A program made the translations under genes and the position numbers. Below, one piece after another: positions 60,716 to 64,000 of a stretch of 64,000 nucleotides of DNA. Location: positions 173,629 to 237,628 of the forward strand of contig JAETOO010000004.1 in assembly GCA_021771715.1 (NCBI GenBank). The letters run 5' to 3'. The notes beneath the pieces were generated by a model. The model was given only the letters and a program-made list of their open reading frames with translations. It did not search any database and was not told where the DNA came from. Origin of the DNA: Oscillospiraceae bacterium (GTDB lineage Bacteria; Bacillota; Clostridia; Lachnospirales; Lachnospiraceae). Every line of letters begins with the position of its first letter. Position 1 is the first letter of the stretch.

Positions 60716-62607
60716 AACATGCAGATCACCGTGAATACTCCCAGCACGGCCCCGGCGCTCCAGAGGTTGACGCGGAACAGGTCTTCGTGCATGACGCTGC
60801 CGAGCGCGCGGATCGAAAAGAACGAGGCCACGGCCATCAGAACGAACGGGCAGTAGTACGTGAAGCAGATCTCGCTGCGCAGCGAGCGTGCCAGCACACG
60901 GCGCGGGATGCCGAGCTTCCCGAGGACCTGGTACCGCTCCCGCTCCTCGTATGCGTCGTTCCCCGTCTTCATAAAGATGATGCTCCCGCTCGCGAGCAGG
61001 AAGGTCGCAAACAGAAACCACCCGAGGGAATACATGACCCGGATCCAGCTGTCCTCCCCGCCGTCATACTCCGTGAAATTGACGCCCGTGTACCGCCCCT
61101 CCTCCTCATTTGTGTCCGTCTGGGCCAGGTCTGTCAGATACGGCCGCGACGCATCCGCGTTCGACACATCCGCAATGCAGTAATTGTAGATCCAGTTCTC
61201 GACCCCCTGCGCGCTCAGCCGCTCATACACCGCATCGCTCACAATGTACAGGCTCATGTAGGTCTGCAGCTTTCCCAGATACGGCGTCGTGTCGTCGCAT
61301 ATCACCTCGTACACGTCCTCACCGATCTGCTGCCTGCGCCCCTCCTGCTCCTCGATCAGACTCATCAGAATCTCATGGCTCAGCTCAATCACCTGCGAAT
61401 CCTGCAGCGGCTCATACGCAAACGGCAGCCCGGCCCGCCTCGCCGCCTGCTCCACCTGGGAAAACGCGGTCACTCCATGTGGCATATCGACATACTCCGT
61501 GTCGAACAGCGCGGAGTCGAGTATCGTCACGGGAAGTTCATTCCAGAAGAGCACCTCGTTTTCCTGCCCGATCCCGGCTGCGATCTCGTCCCCGTCCCAT
61601 GTGTGGGAGCTGACGATCTGATACGTGTACGTCTGGTCGAAATGAACGATCCGGTCATACCGCTGCTTCATCGCGATCGAGAACGCCATCACGGTCACCG
61701 AGCAGATCATCAGCACCGTCACCATCGCGTACGTCCGGTAATTTTTCTTCATCCGAAACGCCAGGCTGTTGACCCACAGATTGCGTTCCTTCCTATATAA
61801 AAATGCCTTGTTCCGCGTGAACGCCCGTAGCAGCGCCGGGATCAGCCCCGAGTACAGCAGATACACGCCGGCAATCACGAGGATCACCGCCGCCAGCGCA
61901 TACCCGAACGACTCCATTCCTCCGGTCCTCCAGGACACCCCAAAACCCGCCGCGAGGATTCCCAGCCCGACCACAATCCGCAGCGCCGTCACAAACGCGC
62001 GCTCCGGTTTCAGTTCCTTCTGCTTCGCCCCGGAGAGCAGTGCGAGGACGCTGCTCGTCTTTAAGGTGTGGTACCCCTTTGCGGTCATCAGCCCGTAGAT
62101 CGCCAGGAACATCGCCGCCGTGATCGCGATCGCCCGGGGAGAGAAGGAAAACCGGACATCGACGCTGATCTCGGAAAGCTTCAGCAATGCCATCTGGAAC
62201 AGCTTGGAAAAGGCGACGCCGAGACACAGGCCGGCTGCGAGCGCCGTCAGCCCGACCATGCAGCTCTCGATCACGTACATTTTCCCGATCCGCGCGTGGT
62301 CGAGCCCCATGAAAATGTAGATGCCGATCTCCTTCTTTCTCTGGTTCAAGAAGACATTGGAGGCATACCAGACAAAGAAAAACAGAAAGACGGCGAACAC
62401 CACCGAGAGCGCCTCGATCACGATATCAATGTACCTCTTGTTGAACTCCTCGAGCACCTTCATGGAGTCAGCGTAGATCACGTTCTGAAAATTGAAAAAA
62501 ATGAACACAGAGAAGGCGAGCGACAGGATCATCATTCCGAACTCCCGCACACTCCGCCGGAAGTTCGACCGCGCCAACCCGAACAGCGTCATACGCGTTT
62601 GTCTCAT
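60676..62607 (-). CDS. FtsX/BceB-type ABC transporter permease
   Basis: 643 residues: an N-terminal helix, groups of membrane helices in the first ~330 residues (for example GMMILSLAFSVFIFFNFQNVI and VFLFFFVWYASNVFL), a soluble extracellular domain of about 200 residues (HFDQTYTYQIVSSHTW on), and further helices at the C-terminus. This is the BceB layout of transporters that shield cells from wall-active antimicrobial peptides or sense them. The start overlaps the ATPase stop (ATGA). No two-component system follows inside the window. The 3' end is duplicated downstream. Confidence 0.87.
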   Translation of the reverse strand: MRQTRMTLFGLARSNFRRSVREFGMMILSLAFSVFIFFNFQNVIYADSMKVLEEFNKRYIDIVIEALSVVFAVFLFFFVWYASNVFLNQRKKEIGIYIFMGLDHARIGKMYVIESCMVGLTALAAGLCLGVAFSKLFQMALLKLSEISVDVRFSFSPRAIAITAAMFLAIYGLMTAKGYHTLKTSSVLALLSGAKQKELKPERAFVTALRIVVGLGILAAGFGVSWRTGGMESFGYALAAVILVIAGVYLLYSGLIPALLRAFTRNKAFLYRKERNLWVNSLAFRMKKNYRTYAMVTVLMICSVTVMAFSIAMKQRYDRIVHFDQTYTYQIVSSHTWDGDEIAAGIGQENEVLFWNELPVTILDSALFDTEYVDMPHGVTAFSQVEQAARRAGLPFAYEPLQDSQVIELSHEILMSLIEEQEGRRQQIGEDVYEVICDDTTPYLGKLQTYMSLYIVSDAVYERLSAQGVENWIYNYCIADVSNADASRPYLTDLAQTDTNEEEGRYTGVNFTEYDGGEDSWIRVMYSLGWFLFATFLLASGSIIFMKTGNDAYEERERYQVLGKLGIPRRVLARSLRSEICFTYYCPFVLMAVASFFSIRALGSVMHEDLFRVNLWSAGAVLGVFTVICMLSVRMARKKLLRR

Positions 62608-63359
62608 TCCTGCTCACCTCCCAGCGTCGCGAGCATCGAGAGGATCTCCTCGTAAAATGCCCGCCGGTCCGCCCCGCGGTTCAGCCTGCACTCGATCCGC
62701 CCGTCCTTCAACAGGTAGACCTGCTTCGCGTAGCTCGCCGTGTAAGCGTCGTGCGTCACCATGAGAATCGTCGCCGCACCTTCCTCGTTCACCGTCCGCA
62801 GGCTCCGCAGCAGATCACGGCTCGAGCGCGAGTCCAGCGCCCCGGTCGGCTCATCCGCAAACAGGATCCGCGGCTTCGTGATCAGCGCCCGCGCGGAGGC
62901 CGCGCGCTGCTTCTGTCCTCCCGAGAGCTGATACGGGTACTTGTTCAAATGCTCCGCGAGCCCGAACACCTTTGCCTGCTCCTGCACGCGCCGGATCACC
63001 TCGCCGCCTGGCACGCCGTTCAGGGAGAGCGGAAGCGCGATATTGTCCTGCAGCGTCATGTTGTCGAGCAGGTTGTACTCCTGAAAGATGAAACCGATCT
63101 TGTCGCGGCGCAGCACCGAGAGTTCCTTGTTTTTCATGGCGGTGATATCGGCGCCGTCCAGCAAGATCTGCCCGTGCGTCGGCTGGTCAAGCGTCGAGAG
63201 CAGATTCAGAAGCGTCGTCTTCCCGGCGCCGCTCGGCCCCATGATCGCGATAAAATCCCCCTCGCGCACGGTCATGTTAATGTCGTTTAGCACCGCAGTC
63301 TGATATCCCCTGCGCCCGTAACTCTTTGACAAATTCTTTACCACAAGTAACTGATCCAT
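62604..63359 (-). CDS. ABC transporter ATPase, BceA type
   Basis: 251 residues. Walker A GPSGAGKTTLLN, Q-loop FIFQEYNLLD, signature LSGGQKQRAAS, Walker B ILFADEPTGALD and H-loop MVTHDAYTA. The family is the MacB/LolD/BceA group that powers FtsX-like permeases; its partner gene overlaps by four bases. The start is followed upstream by the long nested repeat array, so its leader is unusual. Export of antimicrobial peptides or bacitracin-like drugs is the usual role and only inferred here. Confidence 0.92.
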   Translation of the reverse strand: MDQLLVVKNLSKSYGRRGYQTAVLNDINMTVREGDFIAIMGPSGAGKTTLLNLLSTLDQPTHGQILLDGADITAMKNKELSVLRRDKIGFIFQEYNLLDNMTLQDNIALPLSLNGVPGGEVIRRVQEQAKVFGLAEHLNKYPYQLSGGQKQRAASARALITKPRILFADEPTGALDSRSSRDLLRSLRTVNEEGAATILMVTHDAYTASYAKQVYLLKDGRIECRLNRGADRRAFYEEILSMLATLGGEQE

Positions 63360-63369
63360 AAAATTCCTC

Positions 63370-63640
63370 CTGTCTCCGATTTTCGTCCGGCATTCAACTG
63401 ATTCTGCCGGACTTCTGCTCAGATTTTTCTGGCGTTCACTCGATTTTCTGACACCCGCCCAGATTTTTCTGACCTTTGCTCAACCCTCTGGCTTTTACTC
63501 AGATTTTCTGGCGTTCACTCGATTCTCTGGCACCCGCCCAGATTCTTCTGACCTTTGCTCAACCCTCTGGCTTTTACTCAGATTTTCTGGCGTTTACTCG
63601 ATTCTCTGGCACCCGCCCGGATTCTTCCAGCTTTCCTTCA
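63370..63640 (-). repeat. Nested direct repeats: about 13 units of ~20 bases in a 79-base higher order
   Basis: Upstream of the ATPase gene, four related ~20-base units (for example ACTCAGATTTTCTGGCGTTC and ACTCGATTCTCTGGCACCCG) form a 79-base block that recurs: GACCTTTGCTCAACCCTCTG starts at 63471 and 63550. Older, more diverged units extend back to about 63370. On the minus strand many units contain CAGA and TCTG 3-4 bases apart, so each could form a small hairpin or bind a dimeric protein. Confidence 0.75.
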
Positions 63641-64000
63641 CGGCTTAGGAGCGTCTGCCAGATTGCGCCATTATCTTCGATATTTCTGGGTGAAAAGCAT
63701 CCTGCCCGATCATTTTATCAAACAAGCAGGACGAAAATCCTTACAGGACGGAAACATATCGCACTTGAACTCTTACTTTTTTGTTAGATTGCACAGCATA
63801 GCAACACTTCCTATTTTTCCATTCGTCAACGATCTTGTCATTACAGTTCAGCCAACCCGGACGAGAAGATAGCAGGGCCGTCCCAAAGCTCCAAATCGCT
63901 CGTCTACAAGTTCTAAGGTCTCAAAATACCTGCGCAACTGCCGCTGGCAACTCGAAAAATGTGCCTGATGCACATTTTCCTCAGACAGAGCCAGCTAAAA
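63641..64000. other. Right-end gap with the second copy of a dispersed repeat
   Basis: No supported gene in the last 360 bases. CGGACGAGAAGAT then GCAGGGCCG at 63865-63888 differs by one base from the copy at 22376-22399. The open frames here are products of the neighbouring repeats or short chance frames. Confidence 0.5.

Noticed and set aside
63370..63640. CRISPR array or coding repeats
   Set aside because: Units of about 20 bases have no unique spacers; the open frames here simply follow the repeats.

Overview
The window looks like a chromosomal segment of a Gram-positive gut Clostridium relative, most likely Lachnospiraceae. The signs are strong AGGAGG-type ribosome binding sites, a YesM/YesN-type two-component system beside a sugar ABC importer, an ATP-type PEP carboxykinase, a remnant of a spore-type GH18 hydrolase, and a CpsB/CpsC/CpsD capsule module. 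The flanks (about 1-25 kb and 53-64 kb) are GC-rich. The middle (about 25.8-53 kb) is clearly AT-richer and carries mobile and cell-surface genes. No rRNA, tRNA or CRISPR array was found.

Layout. 1-5 kb, minus strand: amylosucrase (cut by the left edge), an alpha/beta hydrolase, a DUF89 phosphatase, a chorismate mutase-shikimate kinase fusion, and a decayed Panacea-type antitoxin. 5.7-10.4 kb, plus strand: a four-gene cassette of XRE regulator, ABC exporter, DUF4474 protein and metallophosphoesterase. 10.4-14.1 kb, minus: MATE efflux pump with its TetR regulator and a well-formed operator-promoter, a GNAT acetyltransferase and a diguanylate cyclase. 14.3-22.2 kb, minus: a carbohydrate-uptake locus (small ORF, histidine kinase, response regulator, sugar-binding protein, two permeases, glycoside hydrolase). 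22.5-25.2 kb: thrH (minus) and pckA (plus).

25.3-39.7 kb is an accessory island. It holds a GH18 remnant, a DUF3990/XRE toxin-antitoxin pair, a type III toxin-antitoxin locus whose toxin gene is broken by an IS21 istB fragment while its 45-nt antitoxin RNA repeats, promoter and terminator persist, several IS66-family wrecks, and a defence block: a TIR-STAND-TPR protein, Gabija GajA and GajB, and an Mrr-like nuclease fragment.

39.7-58.4 kb is one long minus-strand exopolysaccharide/capsule cluster read from a good promoter at 58.4 kb: CpsB phosphatase, CpsC chain-length protein, CpsD tyrosine kinase, an Ig-like membrane protein, the initiating sugar transferase, UDP-GlcNAc 2-epimerase, glycosyltransferases, polymerase, flippase, acyltransferases, and a WbpA-WbpB-WbpD-WbpE set expected to make a 2,3-diacetamido-uronic acid nucleotide sugar. 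Two acyltransferase genes in it carry frameshifts. An XRE regulator is divergent from it. 59-63.4 kb, minus: a KDG kinase and a BceAB-type ABC transporter flanked on both sides by unusual short repeats.

The parts most worth a second look are the disrupted type III toxin-antitoxin locus, the TIR-STAND/Gabija block, the nested 20-nt repeat array upstream of the BceAB-type operon, the symmetric hairpin at 58.9 kb and the small peptide ORF inside the capsule cluster.
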